From contig JAEUHE010000042.1 of NCBI GenBank assembly GCA_016793885.1, positions 248,001 through 312,000 of the forward strand: 64,000 nucleotides of DNA, in the 5' to 3' direction. Below are positions 1 to 8,400 of the stretch, piece after piece; positions within the stretch are counted from its first letter, which is position 1; the number at the start of each line of letters is the position of its first letter. The position numbers and the translations under genes were made by a program. The notes beneath the pieces are model-generated. The model saw only the letters and a list, made by a program, of their open reading frames with translations. It did no database searches and was not told the DNA's origin. This DNA comes from Verrucomicrobiales bacterium. Lineage in GTDB: Bacteria > Verrucomicrobiota > Verrucomicrobiia > Limisphaerales > UBA11320.

Positions 1-391
1 CATCCGCTCGTCGGATGGGTGAGATGGTCAGGGAAATATCCACGCGAGTTCCATCCTTGCGGATCCGCACGGTGTCGAAATGATTCACCAACTCTCCGCG
101 CAGAATTCGTTCCAAAATCCAGTCCTCCTCTTCCATCTGATTAGGAGGGAGCAGTCGCTTGATGGATTGCCCGATCATTTCTGCAGCGGAGTATCCGAAG
201 AGGCGTTCGGCACCACGATTCCAGCTCGTCACGATCCCTTCGATCGACTTGCTCACGATGGCATCGTTGGAGGAGTTCACAATGGCGGCGAGCCGAGCCT
301 CGACGAACCGTTCGGGCTGATCTTGAACGGTCGTAGAGTTCACGCCGCCGTCGCCCTTGGCGGGCATCTCTCCTGGATTGGATTGGTTCAT
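1..391 (-). CDS. PAS-domain signalling protein, N-terminal part (cut by window edge)
   Basis: This gene reads leftward and runs off the start of the window, so only about 130 N-terminal residues are visible. The ATG at 391 overlaps the TGA of the upstream regulator as ATGA, which implies translational coupling. After a short polar leader the protein reads as a PAS fold: the SSNDAIVSKS opening, then VTSWNRGAERLFGYS, then MIGQSIKRLLPP, and further on VRIRKDGTRVDISLTISPI, which is typical of PAS sensor kinases. There is no signal peptide or membrane segment in the visible part, so it looks cytoplasmic. By family knowledge such a PAS domain usually precedes more PAS domains and a histidine kinase, but the output domain is outside the window. 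The coupled receiver protein is its likely partner. Confidence 0.8.
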   Translation of the reverse strand, partial: MNQSNPGEMPAKGDGGVNSTTVQDQPERFVEARLAAIVNSSNDAIVSKSIEGIVTSWNRGAERLFGYSAAEMIGQSIKRLLPPNQMEEEDWILERILRGELVNHFDTVRIRKDGTRVDISLTISPIRRAD

Positions 392-1122
392 GGGGTCGGT
401 GTCGAACCTTGGCTCTGCCGAAGCAGCGCCCACTGACACGCGAGCTGAGGGGTAATGCTGCAGAAGCGCTGAAAGTTGACTGGTTTGACGATATAGGCAT
501 CCGCACCCAAGGACTGGCTGGTGTGGAAGTCTGCATCGCTTTCGGACACCGTCAGCACCACCACCGAAATCATCCTCGTTCGCTCATTTGCTTTGATGCT
601 CCGCAGGACTTCAATGCCGCCGAGCTTCGGCAGATTGAGATCCAGGAGCACAACCAAGGGAAGCGGTTCGTCCTTGCGACTGGCATGCCGGCCGGAGCCG
701 AACAGAAACTCCAACGCCTCGTCACCATCGTGGATCACGTGAACCTGGTTGTTGAGGCCTGATTTCTTGAAGGCTCTCAGCGTCAGATCCACATCCTTGA
801 GATTGTCCTCCACGAGCAGAATATCCACCAAGCGCGCTGATCCATTCGGACGACGAGGATCGTTTAGCAACATGGGGAGCTCGTGGACACTGGTGAAGAG
901 CGCGGGTAGAGAGATATCCAGTGCGATGGCGAGTCGCTCCATGCTCTCTAACGAGAGGTTCCGTGCGCCGCGCTCCACATCGGTGATGTAGGTTCGGTGC
1001 AGCTTCGCCCGCTCCGCCAATCTCTCTTGTGAGATCCCTCGACGGAGCCGCCAAGTTTTAACGTTTGCCCCAAACCTTTGTTTGATGTTTGGTTCAACCA
1101 TAGAGACTACTTCATTCGTCAT
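388..1122 (-). CDS. XRE helix-turn-helix protein fused to a response-regulator receiver domain
   Basis: Residues about 14-70 form an XRE/Cro-type helix-turn-helix (WRLRRGISQERLAERAK, then YITDVERGARNLS). Residues about 98-225 form a CheY-like receiver of the Rcp1-like type, with the acidic pair in LLVEDN, the phospho-acceptor Asp in LLDLNLP, the Thr in VVLTVSES and the Lys in YIVKP. All key receiver residues are present. The order is unusual, because most DNA-binding response regulators carry the receiver first. The protein probably binds DNA under control of phosphorylation, possibly by the PAS protein whose ATG overlaps this gene's stop. ATG at 1122 is chosen; GTG at 1125 and ATG at 1101 are alternatives. 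A palindrome lies just upstream at 1157-1173. Domain calls are firm; the signal is unknown. Confidence 0.88.
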   Translation of the reverse strand: MTNEVVSMVEPNIKQRFGANVKTWRLRRGISQERLAERAKLHRTYITDVERGARNLSLESMERLAIALDISLPALFTSVHELPMLLNDPRRPNGSARLVDILLVEDNLKDVDLTLRAFKKSGLNNQVHVIHDGDEALEFLFGSGRHASRKDEPLPLVVLLDLNLPKLGGIEVLRSIKANERTRMISVVVLTVSESDADFHTSQSLGADAYIVKPVNFQRFCSITPQLACQWALLRQSQGSTPTP

Positions 1123-1151
1123 CACTTCGAGAGTAACCGAGGGATCAACAG

Positions 1152-1178
1152 ACTATACGTGACACCATCACGTCAGAA
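1152..1178 (-). promoter_or_regulatory. Possible autoregulatory operator in the promoter of the XRE-receiver gene
   Basis: A perfect inverted repeat, ACGTGA-N5-TCACGT, occupies 1157-1173, about 35-50 bases before the regulator's start. On the minus strand a TATAGT hexamer (1157-1152) follows it and a weak TTCTGA (1178-1173) precedes it, so the palindrome would sit between -35 and -10. That is a classical repressor position. The repeat is seen directly; its role as a binding site for the adjacent XRE domain is inferred. Confidence 0.4.
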
Positions 1179-1180
1179 TC

Positions 1181-1496
1181 GTTTTCCTGTCGGGTTCAGA
1201 ATTGTTCCGATGAAACAGCCATCCGGCCTGGATCCGTTGGAGGCTTCAAATCACGCCTCCCGATCAAGTGGTTCATCGAGGGGTTGCTCTAGCGCGTGCA
1301 GGAAGTGCCGCCGAGACAATTGTGGTGGAATGGACGTAGAACGGGATGACTCAGACCTGATCGCCTGTTTCAGCCTCTGTCTGAGGGAGAACTAAAGGTT
1401 TAACCGGGTTTCAGATGCGCGCCGTTTGGGTTCAGACTGGTTGGACTCCGGTTGATACCCACAGCCTTGCGCGGTTTGCGTGACCGTTGGAGGCGC
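1181..1496. other. Intergenic stretch with no recognised gene
   Basis: This lies between the 3' end of the C39 peptidase gene and the promoter of the XRE-receiver gene. Short reading frames cross it but show no recognisable protein features. I see no tRNA, no clear terminator and no repeat. Confidence 0.5.
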
Positions 1497-2321
1497 TTAC
1501 TTCCGACGAATCTCGATACCAGTGCCTCGCCAGATCTCGCGGAAGGCTGCGGGGCGATACTCGCGCAAGCCCTGGTTGGGATCTCCGACGACGACGGCAG
1601 AAGGAGTGACGCGGAGCACGGTCACGTAGTGGTCGACCAGAAATCCATATTTGATGACCGCCAGCGTGAACACCCCTGGCTCGCGGCCGAGTTCGTTGAG
1701 TTCCGGATAGGGGCGGTGTCGCGAGACGATGCCGTCGGCGCCGTAGCGCGCTGCGATGGCGTCTGACAGGAGATCGGATGGAGTTCCAAGTGAATTGCTG
1801 GTGTGGGCGAGAATGGCCAGCTCTCCCTCTTGGGCCGGAATCCCCAATTTGCGCAGTGCGGTGACGGCGGCTGCTGGGCCACAGCTGTAATCGGTTCCTT
1901 GGATGCAAATGCCGTTGTCATCGATCTGTGTGACATAGCTCTGCCAGAAGCTGCGATTGAAAGCTGGCGCCAGGAAGGGCCAGATGCACACCACCGAAAC
2001 GAAAAAGGCAACAAAGCCCATCAGCACGGTCCGTTCGCGAGCGGTGCGCAGGCGAGAGCAGGGAGTGGCGAGCACCCAGGCGGCGCAGATACCGCCGAGG
2101 AGAAACTCCCTTCTCCCCGCCAGCAGCCACGAGAACGGCGGGACGAACTCCAGACTGAGGACATTCCGTCCCAGCCCCAGGAGGCCGATGAGGAGCAGGG
2201 GAACAATGTAACCCACCAGCCACCACCGTCCCGGAAGCGTCGAGCATCGCCATCCCATCCCCAGCCCGGCCAGGCAGAATAGGGTGGCCCCGAGCGCTTC
2301 GATCCAAGGTTCTAAGTCCAT
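1497..2321 (-). CDS. Membrane-anchored C39-family cysteine peptidase-like protein
   Basis: This is a 274-residue protein with about four hydrophobic segments in its first 120 residues (around 8-24, 33-50, 72-88 and 100-118), followed by a C39 (bacteriocin-processing type) papain-fold domain. The domain shows Gln141 and Cys147 in QGTDYSCGPAA, His231 in DHYVTVL, and Asp247 in GDPNQG, so the Gln/Cys/His/Asp set is complete. C39 domains cleave leader peptides at double-glycine sites when fused to ABC exporters. Here there is no ATPase domain, and no exporter gene or leader-peptide substrate was noticed nearby, so the substrate is unknown. The catalytic part follows the last membrane segment. AGGAGA about 11 bases before ATG 2321 supports this start. 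A possible broken small gene lies just upstream on the same strand. Confidence 0.82.
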   Translation of the reverse strand: MDLEPWIEALGATLFCLAGLGMGWRCSTLPGRWWLVGYIVPLLLIGLLGLGRNVLSLEFVPPFSWLLAGRREFLLGGICAAWVLATPCSRLRTARERTVLMGFVAFFVSVVCIWPFLAPAFNRSFWQSYVTQIDDNGICIQGTDYSCGPAAAVTALRKLGIPAQEGELAILAHTSNSLGTPSDLLSDAIAARYGADGIVSRHRPYPELNELGREPGVFTLAVIKYGFLVDHYVTVLRVTPSAVVVGDPNQGLREYRPAAFREIWRGTGIEIRRK

Positions 2322-2347
2322 TGTTTCTTCATCTTCTCCTGAGGAGG

Positions 2348-2508
2348 TTATCGGCGGATTTTGGAGATTGCTTCGGCGGCCTGTTCCACAATTTGTGGGT
2401 TCGGGTCAGTCGCATCTACTCGCGTTTTATGGCACGTGGTTTGGCCAGGAGCACCAGCGCCATCACCGTCGCCGCCATGACTTCGCGAACGCTTCGAGCA
2501 GTGAACAT
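2348..2508 (-). pseudogene. Possible small broken gene upstream of the C39 protein
   Basis: On the minus strand ATG 2508 opens a frame with a signal-like stretch (VMAATVMALVLLA) that stops at TAG after a run of four A. In another frame the sequence continues as a plausible protein tail, ATDPNPQIVEQAAEAISKIRR without its first residue, ending in TAA at 2348-2350, 26 bases before the C39 start. One extra A in the run would join the two into a protein of about 53 residues whose tail resembles a HEAT-type helix. This could be a frameshifted gene, a sequencing error or chance. Confidence 0.25.
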
Positions 2509-2628
2509 GAATCGGTTCGTGGGTGATCTCCGTGCCCCTATTAGTTGCCGTTCCCGACTCGCGGGGCTCCCCCGACTATAGAGAGCGCCATTTTAAGTGG
2601 GTGACTTACTCACGTGTCGCTCCGGATT

Positions 2629-3060
2629 TCCGACTCCGTCGGTCCTGAAAAGCGGTAGAGGGCTCTAAGCATTACCCACAAGTTCGGAATGCTTCGGTCC
2701 CTATCCCAACGGGATTGCGCTTCAAAGCCCAGGGTTGGGAGGAACGAGTTACCCTGGGAAAAACCCATAGAATTCACAACCCCATCGTGGGTTGCGGTTT
2801 GTTTGGGGGTGTTGGCCGATCCGGTCGCAACCCGCGATGGGGTTGTGAGAGAACGACGACTAACCCAGGGTAGGCGCTCCCGCTTCGCGCCAACCCTGGG
2901 CTTTGAGGCGGAATCCCTGTGGGATTCTAACATCTGGTCGAAGAACTTGTGGGTAATACTCAGAGAGGGCTCCGCACTCCATATGTCCCACATTCCTCGC
3001 GAAGCGTTTGGAGTGCTGTAGCCCTCTACAGCTTTCTTGCCCCCCCGGAGGGGGATCCTG
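2629..3060. repeat. Composite nested-palindrome repeat element
   Basis: This non-coding region is built of nested inverted repeats. ATTACCCACAAGTTC at 2671-2685 is repeated exactly in inverse at 2943-2957. A 36-base block at 2703-2738 (core CAAAGCCCAGGGTTGG) is mirrored at 2890-2925 with a few mismatches. TACCCTGGG near 2750 mirrors 2861-2872. A 22-base block at 2776-2797 mirrors 2826-2847 with one mismatch. Outside this core, GTAGAGGGCT (2655-2664) pairs with 3019-3028, and small hairpins lie at 2974-3016 and 3015-3032. The edges (CGACTCCGTCGG and CCTGAAAAGCGG on the left; CCCTCTACAGCTTT and CGGAGGGGGATC on the right) recur at 37845-37980, so this is a dispersed family. A 161-codon minus-strand frame crossing it (2610-3095) is probably spurious. 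Confidence 0.85.
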
Positions 3061-3110
3061 ACGGTCATCACCCACCTTACATCACGCTCAGCCATCGACG
3101 TGACCCGAGA

Positions 3111-3872
3111 CTAGGTTTGGACACAACCCGGATTAATGGCGAAATGGGGTAGTGGTTTCTGCCCCACTTCCCGATGCAGGCGACGCAGGAAGCGGCCGAG
3201 CTGGACCTGGACTTCCAGGAAATACTCGCGCCGACTGGATCCCAATCCGCGCAGGCAGGGGCCGTGGTTGATCCAGAGCATCATCGCCGCCGCGTGGCCC
3301 AATACCCAGAACTGTGTCATCCACAGGAGGCTGGGTAGGACGCTGCGGGCTTCGTAGTGGGTCCTAAGACGGTCTCGGTGAAAAGCTACATGTCCCGCTT
3401 CATCGCGGAGTATCAGTCCGCACATGTCCCGAATGGGCTCGTCGGGAACGTGACGTCGCAGCACCTTGTAGTAGGCTGTGCTGACCAGTTCCGTAAGCAG
3501 GAGCACCTGCAGCTCGAATCGAACTCCCAACAGACGTCGGCAGGCGCAGAACGCTGAAAAGCTCCAATGCGACTGCCGGGCGGATCCACCCAGTCGCCGA
3601 GCTGCGCATGACAGCAAGCGCGCGTGCTCACGTTCCTCTTGAAACCAGAGGTCCACCACCCTGCGCATTTCATCGGAAGTACCTCGGAATCGTTCGGCGT
3701 CGTGAGCGATGAGGCAGGCTGGCCCTCCCCCATCCCCCAAGGCGAACTGCTCAAGTGACGGTAACGTTGTCATTCGTGTTCGGCGATCCATCGAGAGAGG
3801 GGCAGTCCAGCTCGGTTCTGGCCGTCGGTGTTGATTGTGTTCGAAGTGGCGGATCCAGCGATTGAGGTTCAT
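3111..3872 (-). CDS. Ferritin-like di-iron protein
   Basis: The 253-residue protein carries the carboxylate/histidine pattern of a ferritin-like four-helix bundle. ExxH occurs at Glu80/His83 in FQEEREHARLL, a central helix has Glu128 in LLTELVS, and a second ExxH at Glu158/His161 lies in LRDEAGHVAFHRDRL. This set is typical of di-iron oxygenases and related ferritin-like proteins, and the RDEAGHVAFH segment is the most diagnostic. No signal peptide is visible, so it is probably cytoplasmic. The substrate is unknown; it might be an oxygenase or an iron-storage-like protein. The start is uncertain, since Met28 and Met34 are alternatives and the first 35 residues look unlike the rest. It stands alone between the repeat element and rlmN, with no obvious partner. 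Confidence 0.75.
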   Translation of the reverse strand: MNLNRWIRHFEHNQHRRPEPSWTAPLSMDRRTRMTTLPSLEQFALGDGGGPACLIAHDAERFRGTSDEMRRVVDLWFQEEREHARLLSCAARRLGGSARQSHWSFSAFCACRRLLGVRFELQVLLLTELVSTAYYKVLRRHVPDEPIRDMCGLILRDEAGHVAFHRDRLRTHYEARSVLPSLLWMTQFWVLGHAAAMMLWINHGPCLRGLGSSRREYFLEVQVQLGRFLRRLHREVGQKPLPHFAINPGCVQT

Positions 3873-4092
3873 GGAATGGAAAAGAATCAGCGTCTTAAAC
3901 TAAGCCGCTCGGTTTTTCGGATGTAGAGCTCCGAAGCCAGTTCCTCTGAGGATTCGGTCAAGGTCTCAGCTCTTGTGCTTTGATCGCCCCACGTAAGATT
4001 GGACACCACCCACAGAATATTGTTCTAAGATTTTCGCGGGCTTGTTCGCTTCTCTTCAGTTCCGACATCGCGCCCTTTGCGTCCATCGCGGT

Positions 4093-5199
4093 TTAAACCT
4101 CGGCGTCCTTTCCGTTCGCGGAACGGCGGGCCTGCAGTTGGCCGCAGGCTGCGTCGATGTCCGGACCGCGGGAGCGACGGAAGTGAGCCACCACTTTCCG
4201 CGCTCGTAGCACACTAGTGAATGCTTCGGAAGTCTCGTCGGAGGAGGCTTGGTATTCGATCCCACGCAGGCTCAATCCGGTTGGATTGTAGCGCAGCAGA
4301 TTCACATGCATGCGTCGCGAGCCCACGATATCGGCGAGCATCTGCGCATGGTCGACAGAATCGTTCACGCCGGCGAGTAAGCAATACTGAAGTGTCACCG
4401 GACGACCCCGCCGGGCCTGAAAACGGTCGGCCGCAGCCAGGATGTCTGCGATTGGGAAGCGTTTTCCTACGGGCAACAGGCGAGCGCGGGTGAGGTCGTC
4501 AGGAGCATGCAGGGAGATGGCGAGGTTGAGGTTGAGTCCGGTGGAGGTGAGCGCGTCGATACCTGACACGATTCCGACGGTGGAGATCGTAATCTGACGC
4601 CATCCCATTGCTCCGAGAGAATTGTCCGCCAAACGCCGCACTGCCTCGAGCACGGATTCCAGGTTCAGCATGGGTTCGCCCATGCCCATGAAGACCAGCG
4701 TCTGCAGGTTGCGGCCCATCGATCGGGCCTCGCGACGCAGCGCCAGAAACTGTTCAACGATCTCCCCGGAAGTGAGGTTGCGTTCGAATCCGGATTTGGT
4801 GGTGGCGCAGAAGTCGCAGCCCATTGAGCAGCCTACCTGGGACGAGATGCAGCCAGCCGCGCGATCGGCCCGATAGTCCGGCATGAGGACCGACTCAACC
4901 GTGCGTCCGTCGTCGAGTCGGAGCAGAAGTTTGGTCGTGCCATCCGACGCCGTCTGGCGGGCGGCGAGCGTCGCGGCCTGGCTAGCGAACTCCGCACGCA
5001 CCCGCTCCAAGAGCCCCTTGGGCAGGGAGCACGAAGCGGAGTGGGTCACCTCGTTGCCCCCATAGAAAGCCCGCATCACCCGGGCCGCATGCCTAGGTTT
5101 GTAGCCCCAGTGCCTCAAGCGCTGCTCGAGATCGGCCAGCTCTAGGTCGACCATCTTGGTGGCTCCCTCGGAGGACGGAGGAAGGTGCGATGAACTCAT
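4093..5199 (-). CDS. rlmN: 23S rRNA (adenine-2503-C2)-methyltransferase RlmN
   Basis: This 368-residue radical SAM methyltransferase should methylate C2 of A2503 in 23S rRNA, and in known homologues also A37 of some tRNAs. The CxxxCxxC motif that holds the iron-sulfur cluster is Cys124/Cys128/Cys131 in QVGCSMGCDFCATT. The GMGEP motif is present. The two catalytic cysteines of the family correspond to Cys117 (AAGCISSQ) and Cys352 (DIDAACGQL). The N-terminal helical domain (LRHWGYKPRHAARVMRAFYG) is also typical. Length and motifs fit a complete, functional enzyme. ATG 5199 is used; Met16 is an alternative. Just after the stop there is a GGACGCAAAGGGCGC-type sequence also seen, in similar form, near 13332. 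Confidence 0.96.
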   Translation of the reverse strand: MSSSHLPPSSEGATKMVDLELADLEQRLRHWGYKPRHAARVMRAFYGGNEVTHSASCSLPKGLLERVRAEFASQAATLAARQTASDGTTKLLLRLDDGRTVESVLMPDYRADRAAGCISSQVGCSMGCDFCATTKSGFERNLTSGEIVEQFLALRREARSMGRNLQTLVFMGMGEPMLNLESVLEAVRRLADNSLGAMGWRQITISTVGIVSGIDALTSTGLNLNLAISLHAPDDLTRARLLPVGKRFPIADILAAADRFQARRGRPVTLQYCLLAGVNDSVDHAQMLADIVGSRRMHVNLLRYNPTGLSLRGIEYQASSDETSEAFTSVLRARKVVAHFRRSRGPDIDAACGQLQARRSANGKDAEV

Positions 5200-5410
5200 C
5201 GCTTAGACTAGAGCCGGACCAACCGGGCATTGCAAGAGTGCGGTCGCGAGGACCGCCCTATCCTTGGTGACGGTTCCCTTTCAAGCCTCACGTGAGGATC
5301 ATCACACTCGGGCTCTCCCTCCTTTGTTCATGACTCTTTCGCCACCCATTGGTAATACTTTTCTCCCGAAGTCTCAGAAGTAACGTAACATGATCACTCC
5401 AGGAACTCGT

Positions 5411-8400
5411 ATGCCAACCCAGGTTTTCTCCGCTGGTTCCATCCTAAGAATCTGGCTTCTCGTAGTTGGATTCGGGCTTCCTCTCACCACCTTTGCCGCC
5501 AGTAAGACTTGGACGGGCTTGGGCGCCACCGGCAATTGGACCAGTCCGGCCAATTGGCAGAACAACGACGCGCCCGATCCGGGCGATATTCTGAATTTCC
5601 CCCAGAATGCCTCGCGGAAGACCAGCAACACCAATAACTTCCCTTCCGGAACTGCCTTCTCGACCGTGAACATTTTCGGGGCTGACTATCGGCTTCGGGG
5701 CAATGGGATCGTGATCAGTAACTACGTGGGCATCGGAATTCCCGGCGGCACCAATGTCATCGATCTGGACCTTACCGCCGCCGGTCCAGGAGCGGGCCTG
5801 ACCCTCCGTAGCTTTAGCACTGATCACCGGCTCACGATCAGCGGAGATATTGAGCTGAATTCTCGTAACCTTACCCTGGAGGGTGAAGGCGATTACATTC
5901 TCACCGGCTCGATCCGCGGGTCAGGCGGAATTCGGAAGCTCAACACGGGCGAATTGATTCTGTCGGGCCCAGTGGGTAACACTTACTCTGGACCGACTCT
6001 CGTGGGCGCGGGCACCCTCCGGTTGAGCAAAGCGCTGCTGCTCGGATTTCCCAACCCCCTGGTGTCTCCGAGAACGGCGATTCCAGGACGCCTGGTTATT
6101 GGGTCGGGATCAAGCGGTCCGATCACTGAGTTCGTCATTCACACGTACAGCAACCAGATTGCGGACAGCTCCGTGGTGGAGGTTCTCGGGTCCGGGGAAC
6201 TGGATCTGGAGGGAAACAACGACCAGATCGGATCGCTGAGCATGCGGGGAGGAAGCATCGTCACCCGTCAGGCGCGAGATCTCGGCCAGTTGACCCTCGG
6301 TGGAGATGTCGACGTGGCCTTGGGTAGCCAGCCATCGGTGATTGAGGGGCAGCTTAACCTGGGACCGAATGGCCAACGGCTCTTTGATATTGCTCAGGGG
6401 GCCACCTTGCGAGTGGATGCGCGGATCGTGGGCCAGCCGGGCGTATCCCTCGTCAAGTCCAACCGAGGAAATCTGTTCCTGACCGCCTCCAATCTCTTCA
6501 GTGGCGATGTCGAGCTTCTGGGTGGGTTCCTGACCCTTGGCCATGGGGCGGCCCTCGGAGATGTTACCGGAGTGACTCGCATTCGAAGCGGAATTCTTGC
6601 TATCGACAGCACCTCCCAAGGACTGGGAATCCGAGAGCCGCTCGAGGCCCTCGGACCCTCGGGCGTGTTGCGGACGGACTCCGGTTCGTACAGCTGGCTC
6701 GGCTCGGTTCTTTTGGAAGACGACCTCTCGATTGAAGTGCCGACCATTGGCTCCTTGACCATCCTCGGTTTGATATCCGGGCCGGCCGGTTGGGTCAAAA
6801 CAGGCGATGGAACGCTCACCTTCAAGACTGGCTCGACCAACACCTATAGCGGCACCAGCTGGGTTCAGAGGGGCAATTTCGTCATGGATGGTGTGTTAAA
6901 TCAGGTGGTAGTCCCGGGACCTCTGGTGGTGGGAAACCACACGGACCCTACCAACACCACTCGCGCCTGGAGCATCAAACAGCATCAAATTGCCGATAAT
7001 GCTCCGGTGACTGTCAATCGGAGTGGAGTGCTTGAGTTGGTTGTGGGGGATGAGCGCATCGGTTCGCTGACGTTCAACGGAGGGGCGGTAAATTCATTGA
7101 ACAATACCCTGGTGTTGGGCGGGGACATCCTGGTGAACGCGACCAATGAAATGGCCCGGCTCTACGGACATTTGTCGCTTGGCGGCGTCAGTCGCCAGAT
7201 CAACACCGTGGGGACTGCCAATACTCCGGACCTGCTCATTGAGGCGGAGATCCTTGATGGTGGAGCTGCTGCAGGGTTAAGCAAGGTGGGGGAAGGTTCA
7301 CTTCAGCTCGCCAATGCCAATCTCTTTTCGGGTTTGGTGACCGTAACCGACGGTGAACTTCGAGTCTCGCATCCTGAGGCCCTGGGCGGTGCTTCGGCTG
7401 GGACGGTCCTTTCGGGTCCCGATGGTCCCAGGCTCGTGCTCCAGTCCGTGGCCAGCCTGACGATCGTCGCTGAGCCCCTCACCCTAGATAGCACGTCCCC
7501 TGGCTTGCCCGCAGTGCTGCGAAACTTTACCGGAAGTAATCAATGGAATGGTCCCATCACACTTCTCGCCCCGGAGTCTGTCATCGAAGTGCCAAGCATT
7601 CCACGGCCGCTGGCCTTGGGAGGCACCATCGGTGGAGTAGGTGGATTGACGAAAGCAGGTCCTGGTGTGTTGACCTTGAATGGAAATGCCGCCAACACCT
7701 TTAGCGGTCTGACCAAGGTCCACGAGGGTGAACTCATTCTGAACAAGCCGCTGGGTGAAGCCATTCCGGGCGATCTCCAGATTGGGGACGGTCTGGGTGG
7801 TGCCAACTCGGATCGCGTGATCGTGCGTGGCTCCGGGGGGGCGATCGGAAACTCCTCGCGGATTGCTTTGAGCAACTCCGGCTTCTTGATCCTCGATTCG
7901 GTTTCCGAAGCGGTGGGTTCCATCGAAGGACTGGGGAATATTTCAATCCTCGGCAACACCAGCGGGTTGGTGGTTGGGGGTAACCAGCTGTCCACCGTCT
8001 ATTCGGGTCTGATGACCGGAGACGGCAGCTTGGAGAAGGTGGGGGCGGGAGTGCTTCAGTTCACCGGCGGTAGTTTGCTGACGGGAAAGACAGCGATTTC
8101 GGAAGGAGCTCTCATCGTCGACAGTGAAATGACCTCCAGTTCCGGCGTGCTAGTGAACCAGCCTCTGAATCCGGCGAACAACCCGCCGGGCATTCTGGGA
8201 GGATCCGGCAATCTGCCCAAGGTAGTAGGATTTCCGGGAGGGACCCTGTCTCCTGGGGCTGGGCCTGGTCAAACCGCCGTGCTTCGAGTGAAGGGAGATC
8301 TGGAGCTGTCGTCCAGCGATGTTCGCATCGAGATCAATGGCTTGGCTCCCGGAGTTGGTTACGATGTGATTCGTGTTAACGGTGGAGTGATCTTGGGAAA

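Noticed and set aside
2610-3095. Long minus-strand open frame across the palindromic repeat
   Set aside because: Its sequence is explained by the inverted repeats on both sides; the encoded chain is low in structure and has no start signal.
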